A DNA stretch of 64,000 nucleotides from Polaromonas sp. Its GTDB lineage: Bacteria > Pseudomonadota > Gammaproteobacteria > Burkholderiales > Burkholderiaceae. The stretch covers positions 1 through 64,000 of the forward strand of contig PNMH01000010.1 of assembly GCA_013823505.1 (NCBI GenBank). The letters run 5' to 3'. A model generated the notes under the pieces. That model was not told the origin of the DNA and searched no databases. It worked only from the letters and a program-made list of their open reading frames with translations. This document shows positions 38,269 to 46,415 of this stretch, one piece after another. Positions within the stretch are counted from its first letter, which is position 1; each line of letters begins with the position of its first letter. The position numbers and the translations under genes were made by a program.

Positions 38269-38961
38269 ATGCACCGCATCTTGCTGATTGACGACGACGA
38301 ACAGCTCGGTCCACCGCTGAAAACCTACTTTCAACGGTTCGAGCTTGAACTCACCCAGGCGCTCAAGCCCAGCGAGGGCTTGGCGCGCCTGCGCAGCGGT
38401 GTGTTCGATGCGGCCATCCTCGATGTGATGCTGCCCGAGATGGATGGGTTTGAACTCTGCCGCACCATCCGCAAGGAAAGCGACATTCCCATCGTCATGC
38501 TCACCGCGCGCGGCGACGTGATGGACCGCGTGGTGGGTCTGGAGCTCGGCGCCGATGCCTACCTGCCCAAACCTTTCGAGCCGCGCGAACTCGTCGCGCA
38601 AACCCAGACCCTGCTGCGCCGCCGGCATGGCCACAACGGCCCGGCCAGCGGCACACCGGCCCCCGACGTGCTGGCCTTCGAGGGCCTGACGATCGACCCG
38701 GCGCGCCGCAGCGTGCTGCGCCAGGGGGAACTGGTGGAGCTCACCGGCACCGAGTTCGAGCTGCTGCACCTGCTGGCGCGCGAGAGCGGGCGTGTGTTCA
38801 GCCGCGACGACATCCTCAACCAGCTGCGCGGCCACGAGGCCGACCTTTACACCCGCGCGGTGGACATCGTGGTGAGCCGCCTGCGCAAGAAGCTGGAGCC
38901 GCTGGACTGCATCAAGACGCTGCGCAATGCGGGCTACTCGCTGGCATTGCGCAGGGTCTGA
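38269..38961 (+). CDS. OmpR-family response regulator (CpxR-like)
   Basis: A 230-residue two-domain regulator. The receiver has the acidic pocket ILLIDDDEQ, the phospho-acceptor Asp near 52 (AAILDVMLPEMDGFE), Thr in IVMLTARGD and Lys near 101 (YLPKPFEPREL). The winged-helix effector spans about 135-228 (LTIDPARRSVLRQGELVELT, FELLHLLARESGRVFSRDDI, DIVVSRLRKKLEP). Follows the Spy-like gene and precedes its kinase by 8 bp. Likely binds the GAAAC repeats at 37651-37670. Confidence 0.93.
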   Translation: MHRILLIDDDEQLGPPLKTYFQRFELELTQALKPSEGLARLRSGVFDAAILDVMLPEMDGFELCRTIRKESDIPIVMLTARGDVMDRVVGLELGADAYLPKPFEPRELVAQTQTLLRRRHGHNGPASGTPAPDVLAFEGLTIDPARRSVLRQGELVELTGTEFELLHLLARESGRVFSRDDILNQLRGHEADLYTRAVDIVVSRLRKKLEPLDCIKTLRNAGYSLALRRV

Positions 38962-38969
38962 ACAACACC

Positions 38970-40319
38970 ATGAACTGGCTGCGCCGCCTGCGGCATTCCA
39001 TCAAGCTGCGTTTGCTGGCGGTGTTTTTGCTGCTGGCGATGTCGGTGGCGTTCATCTTCATCAGCGGCGCGCAGAAGGCGTTTTCGCTGGGCTGGCGCGA
39101 AGCCGCGCGCCCGCTGCTCATGGACTACGTGAGCCGCCTCGCGGCCGATGTGGCACCCACGGGCACACCCGAGGTGCCGCGCGCACAGACCATCGTGTCT
39201 CGCCTGCCGGTGATCACGATCGACATTAGCGGACCCACGGTGAACTGGCGCTCGCATCCCGACGGGAAGGGGTCGCCCAAACGACTGGATCGTCCGCGCG
39301 AAGGCGATCGCCACGATTGGGGCGACGACAAAGACTGGGACGCTCTGCTCAAGCGAACCAGCGCGGACGGGCACACCATCACCTTCGGTCTGAATGAAAC
39401 CGCGTTCGAGCGCCGCCCGCGCCTCTTCGGCTTTGCCCTCACGGCCCTGCTGCTCATGACCGGCCTGGGCTGGCTGTATGTGCGCCGGCTGCTGCGCCCG
39501 CTGGACGACATACGCGCGGGTGCCATGCGCTTCGGCGCTGGCGAGTTCGGTCAACCCATCGCGTTGCCGCCGTCTCGTCGCCACGACGAACTGGGCGAGC
39601 TCGCCTCCACCATCAACACCATGGGCCACGACATCGAGCAAATGCTCGAAGCCCAGCGCGCCCTGTTGCTGGCCATCAGCCATGAACTGCGCAGCCCGCT
39701 CACGCGCGCGCGGCTCAACACCGAGCTGCTGCCCGACACAGAAGAAGTCGCACCGCAGCGCGATGCCTTGCTGCGCGACCTGGCCGAGATGGCCCGGCTC
39801 ATCAGCGACTTGCTGGAAAGCGAGCGCCTGGCCGGCCGCCATGCCGCGCTGAACCGCGAACCCACCGACTCGGCCCAACTGGCCCGCGACGTGATCGACG
39901 AACTCGCCATCACGCAACCCGCCGCGAACGGCATCCGCGTGCACGCCGCGCCGCACCTGCCGACGCTGCCACTCGATCGCATCCGCACCAAGCTGCTGCT
40001 GCGCAACCTGCTCGACAACGCGCTGCGCCACAGCGCCGATGCACCGCTGCCAGTGGAACTGCACCTTCGCCGCACCGGCGAGGCAGGGCAGGGCATCGAG
40101 CTGGAGGTGCGCGATCACGGCCCCGGCGTGCCTGACGACCAGCTGCCCCACCTGGCCCAAGCCTTCTTTCGGCCCGACTCTGCCCGCACCCGCAACGCCG
40201 GCGGTGTGGGCCTGGGGCTTTACCTGTGCCGGCTGGTGGCGCAGGCGCATGGGGGGACGTTTGCGGTGCGCAATGCGAAGCCGGGGTTGGCGGTGACGGT
40301 GACGCTGCCATCCGTCTGA
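38970..40319 (+). CDS. Sensor histidine kinase (CpxA-like)
   Basis: A 449-residue membrane kinase. Transmembrane segments at about 12-32 and 151-172 flank a periplasmic sensor of some 118 residues. HAMP follows (RRLLRPLDDIRAGAMRFGAG). The H-box AISHELRSPLTRARLN has the phospho-acceptor His near 238; N-box LLLRNLLDNALRHSA; G-boxes VRDHGPGVPDDQLP and GGVGLGLYLCRLVAQAHGG. The domain order matches CpxA/RstB. It pairs with the preceding regulator; the Spy-like lipoprotein is its probable accessory inhibitor. Confidence 0.93.
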   Translation: MNWLRRLRHSIKLRLLAVFLLLAMSVAFIFISGAQKAFSLGWREAARPLLMDYVSRLAADVAPTGTPEVPRAQTIVSRLPVITIDISGPTVNWRSHPDGKGSPKRLDRPREGDRHDWGDDKDWDALLKRTSADGHTITFGLNETAFERRPRLFGFALTALLLMTGLGWLYVRRLLRPLDDIRAGAMRFGAGEFGQPIALPPSRRHDELGELASTINTMGHDIEQMLEAQRALLLAISHELRSPLTRARLNTELLPDTEEVAPQRDALLRDLAEMARLISDLLESERLAGRHAALNREPTDSAQLARDVIDELAITQPAANGIRVHAAPHLPTLPLDRIRTKLLLRNLLDNALRHSADAPLPVELHLRRTGEAGQGIELEVRDHGPGVPDDQLPHLAQAFFRPDSARTRNAGGVGLGLYLCRLVAQAHGGTFAVRNAKPGLAVTVTLPSV

Positions 40320-40390
40320 CCCCGCGCCATGTTGGCGCCGCTTTGATGCGGATCAGCCCGCGCGGAGGCGGTTGGTGCCATGCTGACCGC

Positions 40391-42217
40391 ATGACCACCT
40401 TCAACCCACCCGGCTTCACCACCGCGCCCACGCGCTTTCTGTTTTTCACCGGAAAGGGTGGCGTCGGCAAGACCTCGCTGTCCACCGCCACCGCCATCGC
40501 CTTGGCCGACGCAGGGCAGCGCGTGCTGCTGGTGAGCACCGACGCCGCGTCCAACCTGGACGACATGCTGGGCATCACCTTGTCGAACCAGCCGGTGGAC
40601 GTGCCCGGTGTGCCCGGCCTGTCGGTCATCAACATCGACCCCGACGCCGCCGCCGAAGCCTACCGTCTGCGCGTGCTCGCGCAGCTGGACAGCAAAGCCA
40701 CCGAGGCCGAGCGCCACACCGTGCGCGAACAACTCTCGGGCGCCTGCACCACCGAGATCGCCGCGTTCGACGAGTTCGCCGCGCTGCTGGCTGGCGAGGG
40801 CGCGCGCTACGACCATGTGGTGTTTGACACCGCGCCCACCGGCCACACCCTGCGTCTGCTGAGCCTGCCCAAGGCCTGGAGCGGCTTTCTCGCCGACAAC
40901 GACCGCGGCGCCTCGTGCCTGGGGCCGCACTCGGGTCTGAAGATGCAGGAGGCCCGCTTCAACGCCGCTCTGCGGGCCCTGAGCGACCCCGCGCTCACCA
41001 CCGTGGTGCTCGTCACCCGGCCCGACCCGCGCCCCATGCAGGAAGCCGCGCGCACCGCCGAAGAGCTGCGCTCCCTCGGCCTGGGCAACCAGCGCCTGGC
41101 GATCAACGGCGTGTTTCACGCGAGCGACCCCGGCGACCCAATCGCGCAGGCGATTGAAGCCCTGGGCCGTGAAGCCATGGCCACCATGCCCGCCACGCTC
41201 GCCCAACTGCCGCGCGACGAGGTGCCGCTGCGCGCCTTCGACACCGTGGGATTGCCGGCGCTGCGTGCGTTGCTGGGTGGCTCCGTTCGCCCTGAGGCTG
41301 TCGAAGGGCCCGCAAACTCTCGACAAGCCCAACCCGAGCGGAAGGCGAGCCTGCCCGCAGAATCCTTGTCCAAAATGGCCGACGAGCTCGCCGCCAAGGG
41401 CCACGGCCTGATCATGGTCATGGGCAAAGGGGGCGTGGGCAAGACCACCATCGCCGCCGCCCTGGCCGTGGGCCTGGTGCAGCGCGGCCACAGCGTGCAC
41501 CTCACCACCACCGACCCGGCCGCCCACGTGGCCGACACTTTGAACGGCAGCCTCCAAGGCCTGAAGGTCGGGCGCATCGACCCCAAGGCGGAAACCGAGG
41601 CCTACATCGCCAAGATCATGGCCAGCAAAGGCAAAGACCTCGACGATGCAGGCCGCGCCCTGCTGCTGGAAGACCTGCAGTCCCCCTGCACCGAAGAAGT
41701 GGCCGTGTTCCACGCCTTCAGCCGCGTGGTCAACACCGCGCGCAGCGCCTTTGTGGTGCTCGACACCGCACCCACCGGCCACAGCCTGCTGCTCATGGAC
41801 GCCACCGGCGCCTACCACCGCCAGATGACGCAGCAATACGAAACCCGGGCCGACGGCAGCGCAGCCAGCGGCCTTCACATCATCACACCGCTCATGCGCC
41901 TGCAAGACGCTTCTCTGACCCACGTCGTCATCGTCACCCTGCCCGAGATCACCCCCGTCACCCAGGCCGCCGCGCTGCAAGAAGACCTGCGCCGCGCCAG
42001 CATCGAACCCTGGGCCTGGGTGATCAACAAAAGCATCGCCGCCAGCGGCACTACCGACCCGTTGCTGCAAGCGCGGCTGGTGGGGGAGGCACAGCAAACG
42101 CAACGCATTGCCGAGGGGTTGGCGAAACGCACGTTTGTGTTGCCCTGGTTGGCGCAGCCACCGGTAGGGGTGGAGGCGTTGGGGGCGCTGGTGTCGGGCG
42201 CTGTGATAGCTGGCTGA
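40391..42217 (+). CDS. arsA: ArsA-type ATPase with two nucleotide-binding halves
   Basis: A 608-residue duplicated ATPase. Deviant P-loops FFTGKGGVGKTSLST (about 18-32) and MGKGGVGKTTIAA (about 344-356), and DTAPTGH switch motifs in each half (146-152 and 459-464). The metalloid-binding Cys of E. coli ArsA (113, 172, 422) have counterparts at 119, 176 and 433. ArsA drives the ArsB antiporter to expel arsenite/antimonite, but no arsB, arsD or arsR is adjacent. The interdomain linker (about 297-320) is unusual: it is encoded by a REP-like element (41281-41343), read in frame. Confidence 0.9.
   Translation: MTTFNPPGFTTAPTRFLFFTGKGGVGKTSLSTATAIALADAGQRVLLVSTDAASNLDDMLGITLSNQPVDVPGVPGLSVINIDPDAAAEAYRLRVLAQLDSKATEAERHTVREQLSGACTTEIAAFDEFAALLAGEGARYDHVVFDTAPTGHTLRLLSLPKAWSGFLADNDRGASCLGPHSGLKMQEARFNAALRALSDPALTTVVLVTRPDPRPMQEAARTAEELRSLGLGNQRLAINGVFHASDPGDPIAQAIEALGREAMATMPATLAQLPRDEVPLRAFDTVGLPALRALLGGSVRPEAVEGPANSRQAQPERKASLPAESLSKMADELAAKGHGLIMVMGKGGVGKTTIAAALAVGLVQRGHSVHLTTTDPAAHVADTLNGSLQGLKVGRIDPKAETEAYIAKIMASKGKDLDDAGRALLLEDLQSPCTEEVAVFHAFSRVVNTARSAFVVLDTAPTGHSLLLMDATGAYHRQMTQQYETRADGSAASGLHIITPLMRLQDASLTHVVIVTLPEITPVTQAAALQEDLRRASIEPWAWVINKSIAASGTTDPLLQARLVGEAQQTQRIAEGLAKRTFVLPWLAQPPVGVEALGALVSGAVIAG
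41281..41343. repeat. REP-like imperfect inverted repeat inside arsA
   Basis: Left arm CTCCGTTCGCCCTGAGGCTG (41281-41300) continuing TCGAAGG, right arm CTCGACAAGCCCAACCCGAG CGGAA (41319-41343). The arms are imperfectly complementary and carry the TGTCGA/TCGACA core of REP elements found in many proteobacterial genomes (typical form: TTCGACAAGCTCAGGGCGAAC). The 63-bp unit is in frame and forms the ArsA linker. Confidence 0.75.
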
Positions 42218-42270
42218 CATTCTCGTCAGCAGAGTCAGGCGGACTTTCTCTGACAGCCGGACGTTTCGGC

Positions 42271-42299
42271 TTGCGGAAGAATTGGTGTCCTGTTAAATT
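42271..42299 (+). promoter_or_regulatory. Promoter of the wHTH-nucleotidyltransferase module
   Basis: -35 TTGCGG (42271-42276), 17-base spacer, extended -10 TGT-TAAATT (42291-42299). Transcription would start within the palindrome at 42296-42328. Confidence 0.6.
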
Positions 42300-42328
42300 C
42301 TGTATTCAAAAATCGCGAATACAGAATT
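42296..42328. promoter_or_regulatory. Perfect 12-bp inverted repeat abutting the start codon
   Basis: AATTCTGTATTC, nine bases (AAAAATCGC), GAATACAGAATT. It ends 1 bp before the ATG at 42330 and overlaps the -10 and presumed start of transcription. The arms are perfect and AT-rich in a GC-rich genome, so chance is unlikely. Probably the autoregulatory operator of the winged-helix protein encoded just downstream; in the transcript it could also form a stem that hides the start. Confidence 0.8.
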
Positions 42329-42329
42329 C

Positions 42330-43013
42330 ATGCAACTCAAACCTCAAGATTTCCTCATTGCCCTCAAGCTCCTGGCATGGGGAGACCAGCGCTGGACATA
42401 CGCACGCCTTGCTCAGGAGCTGGGACTCAGTGCTTCAGAGGCACATGCTTCGGTGAAGCGAGGTTTGTTGTCGGGACTGCTGTTACCCAACAGGCTTTCA
42501 TACGTCCCAACGACAGGCGCACCGGGCGCCGGAAAGCAGTCGCTCCAGGAGCCTCACGGCATATACAAAGTCACGCGCAAACGGGTGCGCCGCAGTTCTG
42601 TGCCTCCTGAAGACGCCAGCCTGCCTGACAACCCGGTGCGGGTACACGCCCAAGCCCTGGCTGAGTTCACCTTGCACGGTGCCAAGTACACATTTCCCGG
42701 TCTGCGTTTGCCATTGGCCGTTGGCGTGCCCACGAGTCACAGCGCTCCAGCTTTTGCCGGCGTGTTCGCGCCTGGCAGCACCGACTTTGTCTGGCCGCAT
42801 CCAAACGGCTCGGTCCGCGGCGTGGGGGTGGAGCCGCTGCATCCTTCGGTGCCCTTCGCCGCCATGCAAGACGAGAAGCTCTACGAGCTGCTGGCCCTGT
42901 TCGATGCCCTTCGAGTGGGCAAGGCGCGAGAACGGAACATGGCCACGGAGCGGCTGCTGGCCTTGATCGATCCGGGCGCGGCGGCGCCGCGCAAGGAGAC
43001 GCTTCATGGCTGA
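42330..43013 (+). CDS. Winged-helix protein of unknown function, possible antitoxin/regulator
   Basis: A 227-residue protein I do not recognise as a named family. Residues about 1-60 look like an HTH/winged helix: FLIALKLLAWGDQRWTYARL, then AQELGLSASEAHASVKRGLL. A basic linker (about 70-95, YKVTRKRVRRSS) follows. The C-terminal part (about 105-215) contains TLHGAKYTFPGLRLPLAVGV, TDFVWPHPNGSVRGVGVEPL and a helical ELLALFDALRVGKARERNM. It overlaps the nucleotidyltransferase gene by 8 bp, so the two are translationally coupled. The layout (DNA-binding first gene, nucleotidyltransferase second, palindrome at the promoter) recalls AbiE-type type IV toxin-antitoxin pairs, though the C-terminal domain is not evidently AbiEi. 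Confidence 0.75.
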   Translation: MQLKPQDFLIALKLLAWGDQRWTYARLAQELGLSASEAHASVKRGLLSGLLLPNRLSYVPTTGAPGAGKQSLQEPHGIYKVTRKRVRRSSVPPEDASLPDNPVRVHAQALAEFTLHGAKYTFPGLRLPLAVGVPTSHSAPAFAGVFAPGSTDFVWPHPNGSVRGVGVEPLHPSVPFAAMQDEKLYELLALFDALRVGKARERNMATERLLALIDPGAAAPRKETLHG

Positions 43014-43695
43014 TCCGAATCTGGCGCTGTTGCTGGGCATGGCACGTGCCATGGGGCCGCTGTGCGAGCAGGTGGTGTTCGTTGGCGGTTGCGCCACTGG
43101 CTTGCTGATCGACAACCCGAGCCTGATGGATGTGCGGCCCACTGAAGATGTGGATGCCATCGTCGAGGTGGCGTCTCTGGTGGGCTACCACCAGTTGGCC
43201 GGCCAACTGGCGCAGCGTGGATTCAAGCAGACCATGGCGGACAACACACCGCCGTTTCGCTGGTTCTGGAACCGCCTGCAGCTGGACTTGGTTCCGGTGG
43301 ACGAAAAGGTGTTGGGCTTTGCCAATCGTTGGTACCGCGCGGGTTTCGAGTTGGCGATTCAGGCCATTCTGGATGACGGCTTGGTTCTGCGACACCTCTC
43401 TGCACCGTACTTTCTGGCCACCAAATTCGAAGCATTCAAGGATCGGGGCCGCAACGATGTGTTTGTCAGCCATGACCTGGAAGACATCCTGACCGTGGTG
43501 GAGGGGCGCGCCGCCTTGGTCCAGGAGGTCAAGGCCGCGCCCGACAATGTGCGGTTGTACATCGGCCGATCGGTGGCCAGTTTGCTGGCGCTGCCTGCCT
43601 TTGCCAACGCATTGCCGGGCCTCTTGAGCGACCCAGAGCGCGAAGAGACTGCCTTCGCGCGCTTGAACCAGATGGCACTTGTGGGCTTGGCATAG
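43006..43695 (+). CDS. Nucleotidyltransferase-fold protein (AbiEii/MNT-like)
   Basis: A 229-residue protein with the minimal nucleotidyltransferase fold. VVFVGGCATGLLI (about 23-35) is the GG loop. RPTEDVDAIVEV carries the D-x-D metal pair (Asp 48 and Asp 50), and LQLDLVPVDE the third Asp near 94. The remainder is helical, with FLATKFEAFKDRGRNDVFVS as the conserved Lys/Glu/Asp stretch that follows the catalytic core in AbiEii-like and related transferases. The active-site set is intact. An AAGGAG site at 42992 drives its ATG inside the upstream gene. Could be a toxin that modifies tRNA or protein, or a housekeeping transferase. Confidence 0.8.
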   Translation: MADPNLALLLGMARAMGPLCEQVVFVGGCATGLLIDNPSLMDVRPTEDVDAIVEVASLVGYHQLAGQLAQRGFKQTMADNTPPFRWFWNRLQLDLVPVDEKVLGFANRWYRAGFELAIQAILDDGLVLRHLSAPYFLATKFEAFKDRGRNDVFVSHDLEDILTVVEGRAALVQEVKAAPDNVRLYIGRSVASLLALPAFANALPGLLSDPEREETAFARLNQMALVGLA

Positions 43696-43707
43696 AGCTG
43701 ACCGGCC

Positions 43708-43739
43708 AAAAAAAACGGGAGCCAGTGGCTCCCGTTTTT
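43708..43739. terminator. Bidirectional intrinsic terminator
   Basis: A-run, ACGGGAGCC, AGT loop, GGCTCCCGT, T-run. Lies between the convergent nucleotidyltransferase gene (ends 43695) and rpoD (ends 43758). Confidence 0.92.
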
Positions 43740-43757
43740 CGTTCAACCAACAGCGCC

Positions 43758-46088
43758 TTACAGCGTGTCGATGAAGCTGCGCAGCTTGTCCGAGCGGCTG
43801 GGGTGCTTGAGCTTGCGCACCGCCTTGCTTTCGATCTGGCGAATGCGTTCGCGGGTCACGTCGAACTGCTTGCCGACTTCTTCCAGCGTGTGGTCGGTGG
43901 ACATCTCGATGCCGAAGCGCATGCGCAGCACCTTGGCTTCGCGCGGCGTGAGGCTGTCGAGGATTTCCTTGACCACTTCGCGCAGGCCGGCCTGCATCGC
44001 TGCTTCGATGGGCGCGGTGTTGGCCTGGTCTTCGATGAAGTCGCCCAGGTGCGAATCGTCGTCGTCGCCGATCGGCGTTTCCATGGAGATCGGCTCTTTG
44101 GCGATCTTCATGATCTTGCGGATCTTCTCTTCCGGCATCTCCATCTTCTCGGCCAGGATGGACGCATCGGGCTCAAAACCAAACTCTTGCAAGTGCTGGC
44201 GGCTGATGCGGTTCATCTTGTTGATGGTCTCGATCATGTGCACCGGAATCCGGATGGTGCGCGCCTGGTCGGCGATCGAGCGGGTGATGGCCTGGCGGAT
44301 CCACCACGTGGCGTACGTCGAGAATTTGTAGCCGCGGCGGTATTCGAACTTGTCCACCGCCTTCATCAGGCCGATGTTGCCTTCCTGGATCAGGTCCAGG
44401 AACTGCAGGCCGCGGTTGGTGTACTTCTTCGCGATGGAGATCACGAGACGCAGGTTGGCCTCGATCATTTCCTTCTTCGCGTCGCGCGAGGTGGACTCGC
44501 CCGAGTTCATGCGCTTGTGGATGTCTTTCAGGTGTGCCAGCGGCACGACCACGCTGCTCTGGATGTTCATCAGGCCGGTTTGCAGTTCCTGCACCGGCGG
44601 GATGTTGCGCTCCATCACCACGCTCCACGGCTTGCCGGCGGCGGCCTGCTTCTCGACCCACTTCAGGTTGAGCAGGTTGGCGGGGAAGTCGGCGATGAAC
44701 TTTTCCTGCGGCATGCCGCACTTGTCCACGATGATGCGGCGCAGCTCGCGCTCTTTCTTGCGCACATCGTCCACCTGGTTGCGCATGGTGCTGCACAGCT
44801 TCTCGATGGCTTTGGCGGTGAAGCGGATCGACATCAGCGTTTCGGTGATGGCTTTCTGCGTCTTCAGGTAGGTCGGCGTGCCGTAGCCTTCCTTATCGTA
44901 GGTCTTGTGCAGTTTTTCGAACAGCACGCGCATGGCGTCGAAGCGGTCGAGCGCTTCGCGCTTGAGTTCTTCGAGCTTGCGGGTCAGCGCCTTGGAGCCG
45001 CCCTTGCCATCGTCGTCGTCGGCTTCGTCGTAGTCGTCGAAGTCTTCTTCGGCCACGTAGTCGTCGGCCGCGTCGGCGTCGGCAAAGCCGTCGACCACGG
45101 TGGAGATGACGACCTTGCCGCTGCGGATGTCTTCGGCCATCACCAGAATCTCGGCGATGGTGGCCGGGCTCTCGCTGATGGCGGCCATCATGTCGTTGAG
45201 GCCGCCTTCGATGCGCTTGGCGATCTCGATCTCGCCTTCGCGCGTGAGCAGCTCCACGGTGCCCATTTCGCGCATGTACATGCGCACGGGGTCGGTGGTG
45301 CGGCCGAACTCGCTGTCCACGGTGGAGAGCGCCGCTTCGGCTTCTTCTTCGGCTTCTTCTTCGGTGGCGGCGGTGGGGCCGGTGTTGTTCAGCAGCAGGG
45401 TTTCGGCGTCAGGCGTCTGTTCGTACACCGCGACACCCATGTCGTTGAGCAGCGAGACCACCACTTCCAGCGTCTCGGCTTCGACCAGTTTGTCGGGCAG
45501 GTGGTCGTTGATCTCGCCGTGCGTGAGGTAGCCACGCGTCTTGCCCAGCTTGATCAGGGTCTTGAGGCGTTCGCGGCGGTTGCGCGCTTCTTCTTCGGAC
45601 AGGACAGTTTCGTCCAGGCCGAATTCCTTCATCAGCGCGCGCTCTTTCGCCTTGCTGATCTTCATGCGCAGCGGCTTGACCTTCTCGGTCGTGGTCGAGG
45701 TGGTGTCGACCGCTTCGGTCTCGACTTCACCTGCCAGGTCGTCTTCGATGTCGCTCAGGTCGGCATCGTCCATGTCGCCACCGGACGACTTGCTGTCGGC
45801 CTTGGGCTTGCGGCCGCGCTTGGCGGCGGGCTTGTCGTCACCTGCAGCAGCCTTGGCCGGGCGGCCGGCTTTCTTTTTCGCTGGCGCGTCTTCCAGCAAC
45901 TCGGTGTCGAGGGCTTTGGCAGCGGTCTTTTTGGCAGGAGCGGCCTTGGCGGCGGCTTTGGCGGGAGTCTTGTCGGTCACAGCAGGAGCTTTCTTCGGGG
46001 GCAAAGCCGGGGCGGTGGCGCGTGGGGCAGCCTTCTTGGCGGGTTTTGTGCTGGACGAGACGGGCGTGCTGGATTTCTTCGCGGGCAT
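43758..46088 (-). CDS. rpoD: RNA polymerase primary sigma factor RpoD (sigma-70)
   Basis: A 776-residue housekeeping sigma factor. A Lys/Ala/Pro-rich basic N-terminal tail (about 1-110) precedes region 1.1, typical of betaproteobacterial RpoD. The acidic segment between 1.2 and 2.1 ([18 protein letters not shown]) is present. Region 2.3-2.4 reads [20 protein letters not shown]; region 3 starts [19 protein letters not shown]; region 4.2 reads [20 protein letters not shown]. The start [10 protein letters not shown] at 46088 begins the basic tail; the frame reads further but without conservation. It lies downstream of dnaG with a 327-bp gap. Confidence 0.98.
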   Translation of the reverse strand: MPAKKSSTPVSSSTKPAKKAAPRATAPALPPKKAPAVTDKTPAKAAAKAAPAKKTAAKALDTELLEDAPAKKKAGRPAKAAAGDDKPAAKRGRKPKADSKSSGGDMDDADLSDIEDDLAGEVETEAVDTTSTTTEKVKPLRMKISKAKERALMKEFGLDETVLSEEEARNRRERLKTLIKLGKTRGYLTHGEINDHLPDKLVEAETLEVVVSLLNDMGVAVYEQTPDAETLLLNNTGPTAATEEEAEEEAEAALSTVDSEFGRTTDPVRMYMREMGTVELLTREGEIEIAKRIEGGLNDMMAAISESPATIAEILVMAEDIRSGKVVISTVVDGFADADAADDYVAEEDFDDYDEADDDDGKGGSKALTRKLEELKREALDRFDAMRVLFEKLHKTYDKEGYGTPTYLKTQKAITETLMSIRFTAKAIEKLCSTMRNQVDDVRKKERELRRIIVDKCGMPQEKFIADFPANLLNLKWVEKQAAAGKPWSVVMERNIPPVQELQTGLMNIQSSVVVPLAHLKDIHKRMNSGESTSRDAKKEMIEANLRLVISIAKKYTNRGLQFLDLIQEGNIGLMKAVDKFEYRRGYKFSTYATWWIRQAITRSIADQARTIRIPVHMIETINKMNRISRQHLQEFGFEPDASILAEKMEMPEEKIRKIMKIAKEPISMETPIGDDDDSHLGDFIEDQANTAPIEAAMQAGLREVVKEILDSLTPREAKVLRMRFGIEMSTDHTLEEVGKQFDVTRERIRQIESKAVRKLKHPSRSDKLRSFIDTL

Positions 46089-46415
46089 GAGGACCTCAGA
46101 AAAATGTCGAACTGGAACCGGCAGAACACACAAAAAACGCCTGAAGGCCGCGCAACGCGGTCCATCCCGGTGATTTTGTTTGGCACAACGCCTGCACTAC
46201 ACCCGCTCTTTGCCGGAAAGGGCAGGCCTGCAAGCTGTTGGGGCGAACATTTGGTGTGCAGTCCTTGCGGGGTTCCGTCAGGCCCGGGGCGGGTCGCTGA
46301 GGTGGCCAGGAGAAGTGTCCATGTAGCCCTGTTCAGGGGCCGGGCCGGTGCCGGAGGTGCTGCTGTCGCGCTTGCGGTGCAAAGTCGCGGATTATACCGC
46401 GCGCGCCATTTTTTG
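46089..46415 (-). promoter_or_regulatory. Non-coding leader between dnaG and rpoD with a TATAAT promoter
   Basis: 327 bp with no convincing gene. On the minus strand a perfect -10 TATAAT lies at 46396-46391, about 300 bases upstream of the rpoD start and right after the dnaG stop; its -35 (TAGCAA/CTAGCA region) is poor. If used, rpoD would have a leader of nearly 300 nt. I see no clear terminator or riboswitch in it. Confidence 0.5.
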
